Shown here piece after piece: positions 63,017-64,000 of a stretch of DNA of 64,000 nucleotides. Location of the stretch: NCBI RefSeq assembly GCF_005925345.1, contig NZ_SSHJ01000004.1:62001-126000 (forward strand), read 5' to 3'. The position numbers were made by a program, and so were the translations under genes. The notes beneath the pieces are model-generated. The model was given only the letters and a program-made list of their open reading frames with translations, was not told where the DNA came from and made no database searches. Within the stretch, counting starts at the first letter, position 1. Each line of letters starts with the position of its first letter. The DNA is from Pedobacter ureilyticus (GTDB taxonomy: Bacteria > Bacteroidota > Bacteroidia > Sphingobacteriales > Sphingobacteriaceae).

Positions 63017-63547
63017 ATGAATAGGTTAAAAATAATATACACCGCAGCATTGGCCCTAATTTCAATTCAGGCTATTGCCCAAACCGATAAAGCCACTACA
63101 GCTAAAATTGTGGAAGCTAAAACTTATACCTTTGTGGCCAGAAGCGCCACACCTTTAAACATACAAGATATTAGCGCTGTAATGAGCCGCATGCCTGGAG
63201 CTATGCAAGGCGGCACCATAAACCTTAACGAAAGCTACTACGAAATAAAAGTTACGCCCGACAGCGTAGTTGCGTTTTTACCCTATTACGGCAGGTCTTT
63301 TACAGCGCCAATTGGCCAAAACGAGGGTGGCGTAAAGTTCACTTCAAAGAAATTTGAGTACAAGAGTAAAAAGGGCAAAAAACGTGGATGGGATATCCTT
63401 ATCCAAACTATTGATGCCAAAGAAAATTATCGTTTGGCTTTAAACATTGGCGATGAAGGCTATGCCACTTTATCGTTAAACAGCAATGCAAAGCAATCTA
63501 TTACCTACCAAGGCTACTTAAAAGAAAATGAAGTGAAAAAAGATTAG
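63017..63547 (+). CDS. DUF4251 secreted protein
   Basis: A 176-aa protein with signal peptide (about 1-21, ending IAQT) and the DUF4251 pattern: TYTFVARSATPLNIQDISAV, LNESYYEIKVTPDSVVAFLP, YYGRSF and FEYKSKKGKKRGWDILIQTI. The family is common and uncharacterised in Bacteroidota, with beta-rich periplasmic proteins. Monocistronic. Confidence 0.9.
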   Translation: MNRLKIIYTAALALISIQAIAQTDKATTAKIVEAKTYTFVARSATPLNIQDISAVMSRMPGAMQGGTINLNESYYEIKVTPDSVVAFLPYYGRSFTAPIGQNEGGVKFTSKKFEYKSKKGKKRGWDILIQTIDAKENYRLALNIGDEGYATLSLNSNAKQSITYQGYLKENEVKKD

Positions 63548-63637
63548 TTGGCCCAACAACAAGTTTAGCTAAGCCGCTTACTTTTTAAGTAGCTTTTCCT
63601 TTTTAGAAGAGCAACATTTTTTCTTCGTGGCAATTAC

Positions 63638-63702
63638 AGTCCCGCTTTCCCTCCAAGTCCGCACTCGTTCTACTCGCTTGCGGGCTTTACGTTCAATCGG
63701 GT
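63638..63702. repeat. Dispersed intergenic repeat (CCCGCTTT...CAATCGGG type)
   Basis: Bounded by AGTCCCG and CGGGT with inner GCTTTCC and TACGTTC words; same type as 6815-6875. Non-coding. Confidence 0.55.
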
Positions 63703-63728
63703 CTAATTAACAAAAGCCTATGCTAAAG

Positions 63729-63914
63729 CTTTGTCAATCTTATCAGCATATCTCATATTAAGATTGACAAAGTTAATTAGGGCAGTCCGCTGTTCCCCTC
63801 TTCGAAGTTTGCAACTCCGAAGTCTTATCTTCGGGTCTGTGATCCGAGCATACATCAAATCATCAAACGGATTAAAAATCCGATGATACGGGTTCGACAT
63901 TACAAATGTCGAAC
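63729..63914. repeat. Cluster of four REP-like palindromes
   Basis: CTTTGTCAATCTTA/TAAGATTGACAAAG (63729-63742, 63759-63772), CTTCGAAGT/ACTCCGAAG (63800-63808, 63814-63822), CGGATT/AATCCG (63868-63873, 63877-63882) and GTTCGACATT/AATGTCGAAC (63892-63901, 63905-63914). Several have the stem-AAT/ATT-centre form of REP-like repeats. An overlapping 74-codon frame (63718-63942, minus) is only a by-product of this structure. Confidence 0.7.
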
Positions 63915-64000
63915 AGCAAAAAACTGTGGCGTTGGATGACATATAGTAAGCCTACCAACAAAAATATTACCTTTAACAAATGCCAAAAATAATCTATTTA

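Noticed and set aside
63718..63942. 74-codon minus frame near the right edge
   Set aside because: It is made wholly of the palindrome cluster; codons and composition are those of repeats.

Overview
The window is a chromosomal segment of a Bacteroidota bacterium, most likely Sphingobacteriaceae and Pedobacter-like. The evidence is the combination of an ECF sigma/FecR/SusC/SusD locus, TonB receptors with carboxypeptidase-like N-terminal domains, DUF4251 and DUF4374-type proteins, moderately low GC, an almost complete lack of Shine-Dalgarno sequences, and promoters of the Bacteroidota form TTTG-N19-TAnnTTTG. The assignment rests on gene content and motifs only; no search was run.

Layout. 1-4.3 kb: a probable siderophore or metal uptake locus (partial lipoprotein and TonB receptor on minus, divergent AraC regulator on plus). 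4.4-6.6 kb: a MazG-like pyrophosphohydrolase, a HigBA-type toxin-antitoxin pair bracketed by a duplicated mazG tail, a HIT protein and greA. 7-22.7 kb: housekeeping genes, including GNAT, rsgA, the yceD-rpmF-plsX-fabH-accB-accC fatty-acid cluster, sulfurtransferase, pdxA, rsmA, an S41-like protein, a hydroxyacid dehydrogenase, OsmC, der and era. 22.9-23.3 kb: initiator tRNA-Met and two tRNA-Glu genes. 23.15-31.5 kb: an approximately 8.4 kb integrated element bounded by a 56-bp duplication of the tRNA-Glu 3' end plus its terminator. It carries a tyrosine integrase, an excisionase-like protein, a HTH_36-type protein, an Xre/ImmA pair and two uncharacterised cargo operons. 31.7-42.2 kb: tatC, rpiB, M28 and M20 peptidases, pgi, a DUF937-like protein, a family-10-like glycoside hydrolase and small envelope proteins. 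42.4-50.8 kb: an ECF sigma / FecR / STN-SusC / SusD / lipoprotein / di-heme peroxidase / 41-aa membrane peptide locus. 50.9-56.3 kb: a SAM-I riboswitch driving metH, an S23 four-helix-bundle gene and metF. 56.4-64 kb: BI-1, murQ, an S41 C-terminal processing protease, an esterase, prfB with its programmed frameshift, a DUF4251 protein and a cluster of REP-like palindromes.

Main leads. (1) The same 17-bp palindrome, TTTAGA-N5-TCTAAA, lies at the promoters of both TonB-dependent loci and suggests one metal-type regulon joining the siderophore receptor and the SusCD/peroxidase operon. (2) The integrated element carries a three-gene cassette (DUF2188, a membrane-anchored LRAT/PLAAT-like NCEH enzyme, and a 306-aa protein of unknown function) and an overlapping three-gene J-domain cassette. 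These are the best candidates for an undescribed system. (3) greA has a promoter followed at once by an intrinsic terminator in its leader. (4) Many intergenic gaps are imperfect hairpins built from short locus-specific words. (5) The S23 gene in the met operon sits between complementary arms, like an rRNA intervening sequence placed in an mRNA.
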